Shown here: positions 1-7,629 of the stretch, in pieces | Layout of the letters: each line of letters opens with the position of its first letter | How positions within the stretch are numbered: the stretch's first letter is position 1 | Source of the DNA: Bacteroidota bacterium | GTDB taxonomy: Bacteria; Bacteroidota; Bacteroidia; UBA7662; CANHCV01 | Length of the DNA stretch: 15,769 nt | NCBI GenBank assembly: GCA_027488715.1 | Contig: JAIYBD010000036.1 | Coordinates: 1-15,769 of the forward strand | Direction: 5' to 3' | Notes under the pieces: generated by a model | Database searches by the model: none | What the model saw: the letters and a program-made list of their open reading frames with translations, nothing else | Told to the model about the DNA's origin: nothing | Made by a program: the position numbers and the translations under genes

Positions 1-1
1 A

Positions 2-662
2 GCCGGACCACTTGGACCACACGGCGTCTCTCGAGCAGTAGCAGCAACAGCGGCAACCCGAGGAACAAATGGACTGCACTATACGCTTTCGGAAGACGAC
101 GAAATGATAGAAGAGGATTCTCGGGTTCCCGGATCAACATCCACCGGAGCGGCTCCTATCTTTGGAGTGAATTGTGCACAGCCAACGCCTTCCCCCCTTC
201 CAAGAGCCCTCTGTTTGGATTCGAGAGATCTGTTGGATCGGCCGCTGCTTCCCCGGTCACCTTCAACTTTTCCTCGTTTTCTTCTTCATTGGGATCCACA
301 GCCGCTGCGACGCCAACAAGCTCTGCGCCTGTCCGTTCCGACGCCACAAGTTCAGCGAACAAGCCGTTGGAGCCGTTCTCATTCTCATTCTCGACGACAA
401 CCTCAACGGCAACAGACAAAGTGCCGTTCAGCATCGCGCCTCCAAGCTGGACGCCTCGATCGAGTCGCCGAAACCCAATAACCAGACCGAAGCCCATCCG
501 GTTGCCACTCCGGAGGCTTCCGCTTCCGCACTGCCGACCGCTCTGCCGACCCCTACTGCCCCGACGGCTGGAACGCCTAAGCAGCCGGGAACGGAGGCTC
601 AAATGCTGGACCAATTCACATCCAAAATAAAGGGGAAAACGGCAAAGTTTACCTTCGGCCAA
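2..662 (+). pseudogene. Eukaryotic FG-nucleoporin-like coding fragment, frame broken twice
   Basis: This stretch enters from the left edge and does not look bacterial. It reads as low-complexity protein in three successive frames. The first frame is open from base 2 to about 195 and contains APIFGVN. The second (about 196-447) contains SPLFGF, TFNFSSF, PFSFSF and PFSIAP. The third (about 448-662) is Ser/Pro/Ala/Thr-rich and ends near KFTFGQ at 645-662. Spaced FG and FxF/FxFG motifs in Ser/Thr/Pro linkers are typical of FG nucleoporins, which line the nuclear pore and bind transport receptors. Both frame changes fit one missing base, the first in a run of C at about 193-199, the second near 445-450. 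They could be sequencing indels or pseudogene decay. G+C is high (39 of 60 in bases 1-60), unlike everything after 1050. The exact nucleoporin and host are unknown. Composition alone could also suit another disordered eukaryotic protein. Confidence 0.45.
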
Positions 663-706
663 GACCCCTTCCTGACTTGCATGTTTCATCCATTTCCGGC
701 AAAAGC

Positions 707-734
707 CAAAAATGTCTTGGCCAAAAACATTTTG
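707..734. repeat. Imperfect 28-base palindrome centred on TTGGCCAA
   Basis: Two 14-base arms meet at a perfect 8-base palindrome, TTGGCCAA (717-724). The outer arms, CAAAAATGT on the left and ACATTTTG on the right, pair with one extra A on the left. It lies in the foreign, apparently non-coding segment. There is no spacer, so a hairpin would need a few unpaired central bases. No function can be assigned. Confidence 0.4.
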
Positions 735-805
735 AGCCAGATTGAGTCTTTCATCTACCTTTCCAAATCCGAATCCGAAATGGAATCTATGACTTTTTTT
801 TATAC

Positions 806-836
806 GGCCTTTAGGCCATTAATAGCATTTGCTATT
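806..836. repeat. Two adjacent short inverted repeats
   Basis: GGCC (806-809) and GGCC (814-817) flank TTTA and form a small hairpin. Four bases later, AATAGCA (821-827) and TGCTATT (830-836) form a perfect 7-base inverted repeat separated by only two bases. The pair lies in the non-coding foreign segment. It does not look like a bacterial terminator, because no T-run follows in either useful direction. Confidence 0.4.
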
Positions 837-900
837 GCCTTATTGAGGAATGAACTACAACTTAAATATGCGGTATGATACGAAATTTTAAAAAAGAAAA

Positions 901-1371
901 TTAACACTTTCGAAAGCGCGGAAAAACATGTTGGTTTTTAAAAAAGGATGCTTTTAAGTCGCATATTCTATGGCCCAGCATCAAGCTTAGAAATTTCATT
1001 GTTTTAAAGTGCATTGAACTAATTTTTAGTGATTGGAATATTAGAAAAAGTAGCAATAGTTTGTTTTTCAATTCAAATCCACCCATCTCAAATCCAACAA
1101 ACCTTCGAAATGCCTCATCGTGGTTTCCGGTGATATACGTAACTCGAGTGCCCTTTTGAATCAATTTCATGAGATAACGAATGACCTTCATGTGGGCCGT
1201 TGGAAAATATTTTTTTGAAAACTGCCAAACATCGATGATGTCGCCATTTAATACCAAATGTTGGGGATCAATGGATTTTAGGTAATGCAAAAGTTCTTTG
1301 GCATGACATCCAAATGTTCCTAAATGAACATCTGAGATAACCACCAATTCAACTTTTCTTTTTTCCTTCAT
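901..1371 (-). pseudogene. Truncated LpxH-like metallophosphoesterase (UDP-2,3-diacylglucosamine diphosphatase family)
   Basis: The first ~107 residues carry the N-terminal half of the calcineurin-like phosphoesterase fold: SDVH (D14, H16), GDIID (D44, D47) and GNHDE (N83, H84). These supply roughly half of the two-metal site. The string SDVHLGTFGCHAKELL and the GNHDEAFRRF loop are typical of the Bacteroidota LpxH-like family, which removes UMP from UDP-diacylglucosamine in lipid A synthesis. Family members are usually about 250 residues; this frame stops at 156. After residue ~107 the expected HGD motif and the C-terminal GHxH metal ligands are missing, and the remaining ~49 residues look random. 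It is therefore a 5' gene fragment and non-functional as written. The real gene was probably cut at the chimeric junction near 1050. It lies 61 bases downstream of the barrel gene in the same direction and could be the last gene of that operon. Confidence 0.75.
1030..1070. other. Probable junction between foreign (eukaryote-like) and bacterial sequence
   Basis: The minus-strand LpxH-like protein matches its family up to about residue 107 (near base 1051) and then loses all expected motifs. Every gene to the right is intact and bacterial; sequence to the left is GC-rich, FG-protein-like or non-coding. The base-level position is approximate. No insertion sequence, tRNA or target-site duplication is visible at the join, so a mobile element is not indicated. 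An assembly or cloning chimera is the simplest reading. Confidence 0.5.
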
Positions 1372-1432
1372 GCAAACAAAGGAAAAGAATGAAAAAGAAG
1401 TCAGTGTGTTGCTAAGTTAAAAAAATAGTAAA

Positions 1433-2191
1433 TCAATACTCTCCGTAACCTCCTGGTTTATAAACCAAATCGGTCCGATCTTTTATCAGGTAATACCTCA
1501 AATCCAAGGTTAAATAATTTCCACGCAGATCGAATTGTTTTTGTGCTTTGGGAGCAAAGGGGGGAAGATCGTCTTGATGGGTAACGTACGCTTTATACAA
1601 CCAAGAAAATGGCAGCGAAAGACTCGCACCGATGTAGGTTGAGTGGCCATTTTTCAACTCTTTTTGCCAGCCTAAGTTGCCCATGATTCCGGGCATGATC
1701 CCAAAATGCCGGCTAAGGTAATTTTTGTAATACGCTTCAGATAAGCCGGCAGTGAGCGCTGGGTAATTGTAATCTCGATTGGTTAGATTGAAATTTAAAC
1801 CTATGGCACCTTGCAAATCATTGGTTTTGTTTAAACTCACCCGAGTTTGGAGTAAAACAGGAATTTCAAAACTATTGAAACGGAAATCACTGGTTTTATT
1901 CATCGTTGAATCCGAAATGGCAAGGCGAAAATTCCTTTGCGACATAAGCAAACCAAATTCCAAGGATAAACGCTCTTTGAATTGGTTTTTCAAGGTAAAA
2001 CCTAAGGAGAATCCTGGAGTTTGAGTTACCGTAAAACGTGAAAAATTAACCGAATCGGTTTGAGGGCCCGTTCGTAAAAAAGATGAAGCAAGAATGGGTT
2101 TAACTTGAAATCCACCCGTTAAAGTGTAAGGCTGAGCATAGCTACCCAACCCCAATAACAGCAAAAATGTCCAAGTTAAACCAATTCTCAT
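1433..2191 (-). CDS. Outer-membrane beta-barrel protein, PorT-like family
   Basis: This 252-residue protein starts with a clear Sec signal peptide: MR, then a hydrophobic stretch to about residue 17, with a likely cleavage site at SYA-QP. The rest alternates polar and hydrophobic residues in short strands rich in aromatic residues, for example TPGFSLGFTL, LSLEFGLLM and LTLDLRYYLI near the C-terminus. This matches the small 8-strand barrels annotated in Bacteroidota as 'PorT family' or 'outer membrane beta-barrel' proteins. The true PorT works in type IX secretion, but most proteins with this label have no known role, and I see nothing that ties this one to secretion. Its start is one base after the stop of the M49 peptidase gene, so the two are probably cotranscribed. 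Size and topology fit the family. The function is unknown. Confidence 0.65.
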   Translation of the reverse strand: MRIGLTWTFLLLLGLGSYAQPYTLTGGFQVKPILASSFLRTGPQTDSVNFSRFTVTQTPGFSLGFTLKNQFKERLSLEFGLLMSQRNFRLAISDSTMNKTSDFRFNSFEIPVLLQTRVSLNKTNDLQGAIGLNFNLTNRDYNYPALTAGLSEAYYKNYLSRHFGIMPGIMGNLGWQKELKNGHSTYIGASLSLPFSWLYKAYVTHQDDLPPFAPKAQKQFDLRGNYLTLDLRYYLIKDRTDLVYKPGGYGEY

Positions 2192-2192
2192 A

Positions 2193-4226
2193 TCAATTAT
2201 TAATGGGTAAGGTTCCGTATTGTTTGCCCATTCTCAACATTTGTTGAAGAAAGGTTTCATCGTGCTTGTAAGTCACATCCACCAACTTCCCATTTTTCAT
2301 CACGGGAATCAATCGGGGTTGAATAAATCCGCTGTAAGGCTTAGAAGGAATTTTCTCAAAACGTTTTTTCACTTCAGCCAACATATTTTGGTCGATTTTC
2401 ACTCCGTAAGTTTCAACCAACGCCTTCGCTGCAGGATAATCGCCTTCGCTTTTGATGCGTTGGATCTCTGCCAATAGCTGACCAAACAACCCTCTTAGGG
2501 CTTCGTAATCGCGAACAACAAAAAAGGTTTTTCCTTCTTTCATTACTTTCTCGATGGTATTTTTTGATTTCCCTTTTTCATACACCCACGCGGCTACCAA
2601 TTGGCGATTGCGCATGTGATCTTCTTCCAAACTCTGACCCGCTTCCATTCGGCGCAATTGCGTCATTAATCCATTGCGGATATAACGATCATACTCTGAT
2701 TTCCCACAATCTAAGTTGGGCATCACTCCCATTTCAACCAATTTGGGATCAAGCAAATAATACAGAGCAACTAAATCGGCTCGAGCTTCTTCCAAAGTTG
2801 AGGCGTAGCTGCGAAGTGTGGTGCTTGGATTATCAACTCCATCTTTTAATTTTCCGGAAGCGTGACCAATGACCTCGTGAAGGGCCGTATGCAATTTATC
2901 GCTTAGCTCTCCATACTTCTCGGCCCTTTCCATTTCCGCTGCATCGAAAGCGAATTCTTTCAACGCTCCCGGACCAGCGGCACGATCATATGCCAAGATA
3001 ATGTTGTTCAGAGAAACCGATTTAGAACCGTGTTTCTCGCGAATCCAATCGGCATTGGGCAAATTAATACCAATAGGAGTGGAAGGTGCAGCATCGCCAG
3101 CTTCCATCGCAACATTGATCACGTTGTAGCTAATGCCTGTAACTTTCGATTTTTTGTACGCTGAAGGGATCGGTGAGTTGTCTTCAAACCATTGAGCATT
3201 TTCGGCAATAACCTTCATTTTTTTGGTTGCATCGGGATCTCGGTACTGAATGGCCGATTCAAACGAGCCTTTTTTCCCGATGGGGTCGATGTACACTTCA
3301 ATAAATCCATGAATAAAATCGACTACGGTGGAATTATCGGAAACCCAAGCAATATTAAATTGATCAAATTTTTTCAAATCACCCGTTTCGTAATATTCAA
3401 TCAGCAAACCAATAGCTTGTGCTTGCTGCGCATTTTCAGCTACTTTTTGGGCCTTTTTCAGGTATTCAACACACTTTTCAAGGGCATTGGAATACATACC
3501 ACCCACTTTCCAAACCTTTTCCACCAAAACTCCATTTTGTTTGGTCAGTTTTGAGTTCAATCCAAAACTAGGAACCTCTTTTTGTTTGGTTGGATTCATC
3601 GTTTGGTAAAAATTCTGAGCTTCTTCCGTAGTAACTCCTTCATAATAATTCATGGAAGAAGCCAAAAGCATATCAACGCCTTCTGCCTTATTGGTTCTTT
3701 TGAGGTATTTATTCCCAAAGATGATTTCCGTGGTTGGTGGAATGGGATTGTAATCTTTAGAAACCAAAGCAGCGTCGGTGAGAACTTTTTCCCAATATTC
3801 TTTTGAAAAACCAGGTTCAATTTTTACCTCGTTGTAATGATGGTGAATCCCATTGGAGAAGAATACCCGTTTTGCATAGGTTTCTAAAGCAGGATATTCT
3901 CGAAGGGATTTATCGGTATTTGGAGAAGATAGAACAGCCTCTAAACACTTGCGAATTAGTAAATTGTCTTTGCAATTTTGATCCCAAATGATGTCACGTC
4001 CGTAATTGGCTGCCTCACTCAAATAATAAATGAGTTCTTTCTGTTTTGGTGTTAATTCCTCCCAACCTGGAAGATCGTATTTAAGCACTTGAATATCGGC
4101 GAATGTATCTACAACCACCGAGTTTTGATTCATTTTTGAAGATTCAGAAAGGGTTGTTTCTGAACGAGAACAAGATTGGGATATCAAAGCAACTAGGCCA
4201 AATCCATAGATAAAGGCTTTTTTCAT
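2193..4226 (-). CDS. Dipeptidyl-peptidase III family (M49) zinc metallopeptidase, predicted lipoprotein
   Basis: DPP III removes dipeptides from the N-terminus of oligopeptides. The protein has 677 residues, close to the length of Bacteroidota M49 enzymes. The family signature HExxGH is present as HEVIGH (H450, E451, H455), followed by LEEARAD (E479, E480), which supplies the third zinc ligand as in the EECRAE motif of animal DPP III. The chosen ATG at 4226 gives a lipoprotein signal peptide: MKK, a hydrophobic core, then SQSC with the lipid-modified Cys at residue 19. An upstream start at 4313 would bury this signal and overlap dapA by 91 bases, so it is rejected. The ATG overlaps the dapA stop by four bases. 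Export implies peptide breakdown outside the cytoplasm, unlike animal DPP III, which is mainly cytosolic. Members of this family in Flavobacteria are sometimes mislabelled dihydrofolate reductase; no DHFR motif is present. Confidence 0.88.
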   Translation of the reverse strand: MKKAFIYGFGLVALISQSCSRSETTLSESSKMNQNSVVVDTFADIQVLKYDLPGWEELTPKQKELIYYLSEAANYGRDIIWDQNCKDNLLIRKCLEAVLSSPNTDKSLREYPALETYAKRVFFSNGIHHHYNEVKIEPGFSKEYWEKVLTDAALVSKDYNPIPPTTEIIFGNKYLKRTNKAEGVDMLLASSMNYYEGVTTEEAQNFYQTMNPTKQKEVPSFGLNSKLTKQNGVLVEKVWKVGGMYSNALEKCVEYLKKAQKVAENAQQAQAIGLLIEYYETGDLKKFDQFNIAWVSDNSTVVDFIHGFIEVYIDPIGKKGSFESAIQYRDPDATKKMKVIAENAQWFEDNSPIPSAYKKSKVTGISYNVINVAMEAGDAAPSTPIGINLPNADWIREKHGSKSVSLNNIILAYDRAAGPGALKEFAFDAAEMERAEKYGELSDKLHTALHEVIGHASGKLKDGVDNPSTTLRSYASTLEEARADLVALYYLLDPKLVEMGVMPNLDCGKSEYDRYIRNGLMTQLRRMEAGQSLEEDHMRNRQLVAAWVYEKGKSKNTIEKVMKEGKTFFVVRDYEALRGLFGQLLAEIQRIKSEGDYPAAKALVETYGVKIDQNMLAEVKKRFEKIPSKPYSGFIQPRLIPVMKNGKLVDVTYKHDETFLQQMLRMGKQYGTLPINN

Positions 4227-5104
4227 GATGGAATATTTTTCAATAATTGAAGTAATTTTTGAGATAAAGCAGGAGTGGCTTTCATAGCGGGAAGGCGCAA
4301 ATCGGAACCACAAATATTCAAGTGTTCGAGTAGCGACTTGATACCGGTTGGATTTCCTTCATCGTAAATGGCATTCGTGATTTCCAAGACCTCGTAATGT
4401 GCTTTTCGTGCTGCATCCACATTACCCGACTTGAAATGATTCCAAATCGAAGAAAATTGCTTGGGTAATGCCTGAGCAATTACCGAAATAACTCCTTCAC
4501 CTCCAATGCTATAAATGGGCAAAGAAATTGAATCATCTCCCGAAAGTAAAACGAAATCTTTGGGCTTTTGGGAAACAATTTCCATCATTTGATTTAAATT
4601 TCCGCTAGCTTCCTTCATCGCTACCACATTTTCAAATTCATTCGCTAATCGTAAACAGGTTTGAGCCGTCACATTGCTTCCGGTTCTTCCGGGAACATTG
4701 TACAGGATAATGGGTAAGTGGCTTGCTTTCGCTAATTCCGAATAATGCGTGTAAATTCCTTCTTGGCTAGGTTTATTGTAATAGGGTGAAGCCGAAAGTA
4801 AAGCCTGGTAACCGTCAAAAGGTTTTTTAGATAATCCTTCCACCAATTTTCGAGTGTCGTTACCACCGTGTCCGGCTACCAAAGGAATTCTACCTTTTAC
4901 CACCGTTGGAACAAACTTAAAGATTTCATTTTGTTCTTCATCGGATAGGGTAGGGGTTTCACCGGTTGTTCCTAAAACCACCATAAAATCCAATCCTCCT
5001 GAAATTCCATGTTCAATTAATTTTTCTAAACCGATAAAATCGATTTCTCCATGGGATTTGAATGGAGTAACCAAAGCGACTCCAGTACCTTTTAATGCTT
5101 TCAT
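4223..5104 (-). CDS. dapA: 4-hydroxy-tetrahydrodipicolinate synthase
   Basis: DapA condenses pyruvate with L-aspartate semialdehyde, the first step committed to diaminopimelate and lysine, and so feeds both peptidoglycan and protein synthesis. The protein is 293 residues, the normal length for this TIM-barrel aldolase. Diagnostic residues are all visible: GTTGE at 45-49 (pyruvate carboxylate binding), Tyr135 in YNVPGRTG (proton relay), Arg140 for aspartate semialdehyde, and the Schiff-base Lys164 in AMKEASGN. GGEGVIS near the C-terminal part is also typical. It acts in the cytoplasm, usually as a tetramer. Its start overlaps the ligA stop (ATGA, 5101-5104), and its stop overlaps the start of the M49 peptidase (4223-4226). 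This implies translational coupling in one operon. N-acetylneuraminate lyase is the main alternative in this superfamily, but the GTTGE and NVPGRT pattern favours DapA. Confidence 0.95.
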   Translation of the reverse strand: MKALKGTGVALVTPFKSHGEIDFIGLEKLIEHGISGGLDFMVVLGTTGETPTLSDEEQNEIFKFVPTVVKGRIPLVAGHGGNDTRKLVEGLSKKPFDGYQALLSASPYYNKPSQEGIYTHYSELAKASHLPIILYNVPGRTGSNVTAQTCLRLANEFENVVAMKEASGNLNQMMEIVSQKPKDFVLLSGDDSISLPIYSIGGEGVISVIAQALPKQFSSIWNHFKSGNVDAARKAHYEVLEITNAIYDEGNPTGIKSLLEHLNICGSDLRLPAMKATPALSQKLLQLLKNIPS

Positions 5105-7104
5105 TTTTGTTCAATCAAATTCACATATTCTTCTTCGCTCATGATCTGAATTCCAAAATCTTGAGCTTTCTTCAACTTGCTTGGCCCCATATCGGATCCT
5201 GCTAGCAAGATATCGACATTACTTGAAACCGAGGAAAGAATTTTTCCGCCGTTCAGTTCCACACTTTCCTTAATCCCATCTCGAGTAAACTGAGTAAATT
5301 TACCGCTTACAACAACTTTTTTGCCTTCCAAAAGAGTACTTAACGCCTGAGCATTCGCTTGCTTTTCCCATTGAATACCGATGGATTTAAAATACTCCAT
5401 GCGTTTTCGGTTTTCTTCTAAGGAAAAGTAATCAACAACACTTTGAGCGATGGCTTCTCCCACTTCATCCAATTGAAGTAAATCTTCCTTGGACGCGTGC
5501 ATAAGAGCATCCATATTTTCAAATGCCTTTACTAAAGATTTAGCGACGGTTTCTCCCACATGACGAATACCCATGGCAAAAACAAATCGCTCCAAGGGCA
5601 TGCTTTTTGAACGTTCGATACCTTCCAGGATATTCGATACCATTTTATCACCCATGCGTTCCAATGGCAATAAGTCACTTTGAGTAAGTTTAAAAAGATC
5701 ATCCACAGAACGAACTAATCCAGCATCAAACAATTGGGCCACGGTTTCTTTTCCCAACGCTTGAATATCCATCATTTTTCTACCGACGAAATGTTCTAGT
5801 TTCCCGACCAATTGGGGACGACAACCGGATTCATTGGGACAATAATGTACGGCATTTCCATCTGTTCTTTGGAGTGGGGTATGGCATTCAGGGCAATGCG
5901 TTGGGTATTCTATTTTCGATGCGAATAAATCTCGTTGCTCTGATAAAACTGCTGTGATTTTAGGGATGATTTCACCTCCTTTTTCCACCAAAACTTGATC
6001 GTGAAGGTAAAGGTTTAGTCGTTCAATTTCATCGGCATTATAAAGACTTGCTCGCTTTACGGTGGTGCCGGCCAGAAAAACCGGTTTTAATTCGGCTACC
6101 GGTGTAATTGCTCCAGTTCGGCCCACCTGATACGTTACACCGAGTAAAGTCGTTTGGGCCGCTTCGGTAGGGTATTTGAATGAAATGGCCCAACGTGGAA
6201 CTTTTGCTGTAAATCCGAGTCTTTTTTGTTGAGAAAAATCGTTCACCTTAAGAACCACACCGTCAATATCGAACGGAATTGTACTGCGAATGGATTTGAT
6301 TTGATCGATGTAACTCGAAATCTTTTCGAAAGGGATGGGGTTTCCTGTCCACGGACTCACCTTAAAGCCCCAAGATTTCGCTTTTTCGAGTGATTCAAAG
6401 TGGGTTTTTCCAATTTCGAAATCGGATGAAAGGTAATAGAAATAGCAATCGAGTTTTCGTTTAGCGACCTCTTTGGGATCGAGCAACTTCATGCTACCGG
6501 AGGCGAAATTTCGAGGGTTGGCGTAAATATCTTCTCCTTCCTGAATTCGAAGTTCATTGATTCGCTGGAAGTTTTCTCTAGAACAAAAAATTTCTCCGCG
6601 AATCTCAAATTCTTCTGGGAAATCATTCCCTTGAAGAACAAGGGGGATAGAGGAAATGGTTTTTACATTTTCGGTAACCTCATCGCCTTTGATTCCATCG
6701 CCACGGGTTACGGCGTGGGCCAACTTTCCAGATACATAGGTTACCGAAATTGCTAACCCATCAATCTTTAACTCGGGAACATAGGAAGGTTTTTCGCCCA
6801 TCAATCCTTTTTCTACGCGCTGATGAAATTCTTCCAACTCCAATAAATCGTAGGTATTGCCCAAGGAGAGCATCGGAAATTTATGATTTCTTGATTTGAA
6901 TGATTCGATGGTATTTCCTCCAACCCGAAGGGTAGGCGAATTAGGATCGAAAAATTCAGGATATTGATTTTCTAAACGCTGAAGTTCCTTTAACTTTTGA
7001 TCGAAATCAAAATCGGAAATGATCGGTTGATCAAGAATGTAATATCGGTAGTTGTGAAGATGCAATTCATCTCTAAGCTGCAAGATTTGCTCCTTAGGAC
7101 TCAT
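5101..7104 (-). CDS. ligA: NAD+-dependent DNA ligase LigA
   Basis: LigA seals nicks in duplex DNA using NAD+, joining Okazaki fragments and finishing repair. The 667-residue protein has the full bacterial domain order. Domain Ia (about 1-70) holds the NMN-binding Tyr/Asp residues in NYRYYILDQPIISDFDFD. The adenylation domain has the nucleotidyl-accepting Lys113 in ELKIDG. The OB fold begins near GRTGAITPVAELKPV. A four-cysteine zinc finger follows at C404, C407, C422 and C428. Helix-hairpin-helix repeats lie at roughly 440-585, and a BRCT domain from about 590 to the end starts at GKKVVVSGKF. Nothing essential is missing. The gene overlaps both neighbours by four bases (secreted thioredoxin-like gene upstream, dapA downstream). 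No promoter is evident between them, so expression probably depends on upstream transcription. Confidence 0.97.
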   Translation of the reverse strand: MSPKEQILQLRDELHLHNYRYYILDQPIISDFDFDQKLKELQRLENQYPEFFDPNSPTLRVGGNTIESFKSRNHKFPMLSLGNTYDLLELEEFHQRVEKGLMGEKPSYVPELKIDGLAISVTYVSGKLAHAVTRGDGIKGDEVTENVKTISSIPLVLQGNDFPEEFEIRGEIFCSRENFQRINELRIQEGEDIYANPRNFASGSMKLLDPKEVAKRKLDCYFYYLSSDFEIGKTHFESLEKAKSWGFKVSPWTGNPIPFEKISSYIDQIKSIRSTIPFDIDGVVLKVNDFSQQKRLGFTAKVPRWAISFKYPTEAAQTTLLGVTYQVGRTGAITPVAELKPVFLAGTTVKRASLYNADEIERLNLYLHDQVLVEKGGEIIPKITAVLSEQRDLFASKIEYPTHCPECHTPLQRTDGNAVHYCPNESGCRPQLVGKLEHFVGRKMMDIQALGKETVAQLFDAGLVRSVDDLFKLTQSDLLPLERMGDKMVSNILEGIERSKSMPLERFVFAMGIRHVGETVAKSLVKAFENMDALMHASKEDLLQLDEVGEAIAQSVVDYFSLEENRKRMEYFKSIGIQWEKQANAQALSTLLEGKKVVVSGKFTQFTRDGIKESVELNGGKILSSVSSNVDILLAGSDMGPSKLKKAQDFGIQIMSEEEYVNLIEQK

Positions 7105-7616
7105 TTCTTTGATTTTTCAGCCTCCTCCAATTTCTTTTTCTCGATCATGTCGAAATAACGTTGCTCGATCATGACCAAATTTCCGATAAATTCATCGGAT
7201 TTTTGATATCCTTGGATGATACCTAAATATTCCAACCCGGGCCCCAGAACGACAAACGAAGGAAAAGAAGCCGATTGTCCATTGAACAACGAAAGGGCCA
7301 ATTCATTCATGCGATATTCTTCAACGAACTTGAATTGATTTCCTAGGATACGAAGAGTATCGGTTGATTCTGCATTAAATTTAACGTTGTAATAGCGATT
7401 TTTGAAAAACTTAGCAACCGTATCTTCAACGAAGGTTGAGCGATCCATCACTTTACACCAACCACACCAATCGGTATATAGATCGATGAACATGAAACGC
7501 GGTTGTTTTGAGTGGTTTTCAAATGCTTTTTCAACGCCCAACCATTGAATCTTCTCTTGAGAAAAAGCGGAGATTGAAATAAGAAAAATGGCAACTATAG
7601 CTATGAATCGTACCAT
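7101..7616 (-). CDS. Secreted thioredoxin-like protein with WCGWC motif
   Basis: This 171-residue protein begins with a Sec signal peptide (hydrophobic residues 4-18, likely cleavage near AFS-QE), so it should act in the periplasm. A thioredoxin-like fold follows, with the redox motif DWCGWC (C51, C54). The sequence around it, FIDLYTDWCGWCKVMD, resembles the thioredoxin_7 / 'thioredoxin family' proteins common in Bacteroidota and related to the periplasmic domain of DsbD. The proline in SFPSFV near residue 117 is probably the cis-proline next to the active site. The C-terminus is a Lys/Glu-rich helix. A role as a periplasmic thiol-disulfide reductant is inferred; partners are unknown. It lies 13 bases after the OsmC-family gene and overlaps the ligA start by four bases. 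No Shine-Dalgarno-like sequence precedes the ATG. Confidence 0.8.
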   Translation of the reverse strand: MVRFIAIVAIFLISISAFSQEKIQWLGVEKAFENHSKQPRFMFIDLYTDWCGWCKVMDRSTFVEDTVAKFFKNRYYNVKFNAESTDTLRILGNQFKFVEEYRMNELALSLFNGQSASFPSFVVLGPGLEYLGIIQGYQKSDEFIGNLVMIEQRYFDMIEKKKLEEAEKSKK

Positions 7617-7629
7617 GCTTGGTTTTTGC

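Larger units (their letters stand above)
663..1050. other. Apparently non-coding stretch between the nucleoporin-like fragment and the bacterial genes
   Basis: I see no convincing gene here. An open frame continues from the fragment above to a stop at 876-878, but the protein loses its FG/Ser/Pro character after about 662 and looks like chance translation. Composition becomes AT-rich towards 1050. The stretch holds two palindromic sites (707-734 and 806-836). The minus-strand tail of the truncated LpxH-like reading frame (901-1050) also lies here and lacks the conserved residues expected of that family. It is most likely eukaryotic intergenic or intronic sequence attached to the same foreign segment. 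Confidence 0.4.

Noticed and set aside
156..689. Long minus-strand open frame (177 codons) in the GC-rich segment
   Set aside because: It is antisense to the FG/Ser/Pro-rich frames; its Arg/Gly/Glu-rich protein has the look of a reverse translation of low-complexity sequence and matches no family I know.
663..878. Continuation of the third FG frame to the stop at 876-878
   Set aside because: FG and Ser/Pro character ends near 662; after that the protein looks like chance translation of AT-rich DNA, so I did not extend the gene.
1372..1432. Promoter or terminator between the barrel and LpxH-like genes
   Set aside because: The 61-base gap has AT-rich runs but no complete TTTG/TAnnTTTG pair and no stem-loop followed by T's on the minus strand.
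4227..4313. Longer start for the M49 peptidase at 4313
   Set aside because: It lies within dapA and would hide the clear lipoprotein signal peptide that begins at 4226.
4854..5144. Plus-strand open frames opposite dapA, ligA, the M49 gene and fhs
   Set aside because: They lie wholly or mostly opposite well-supported genes, lack family motifs, and follow from the codon bias of the real genes.
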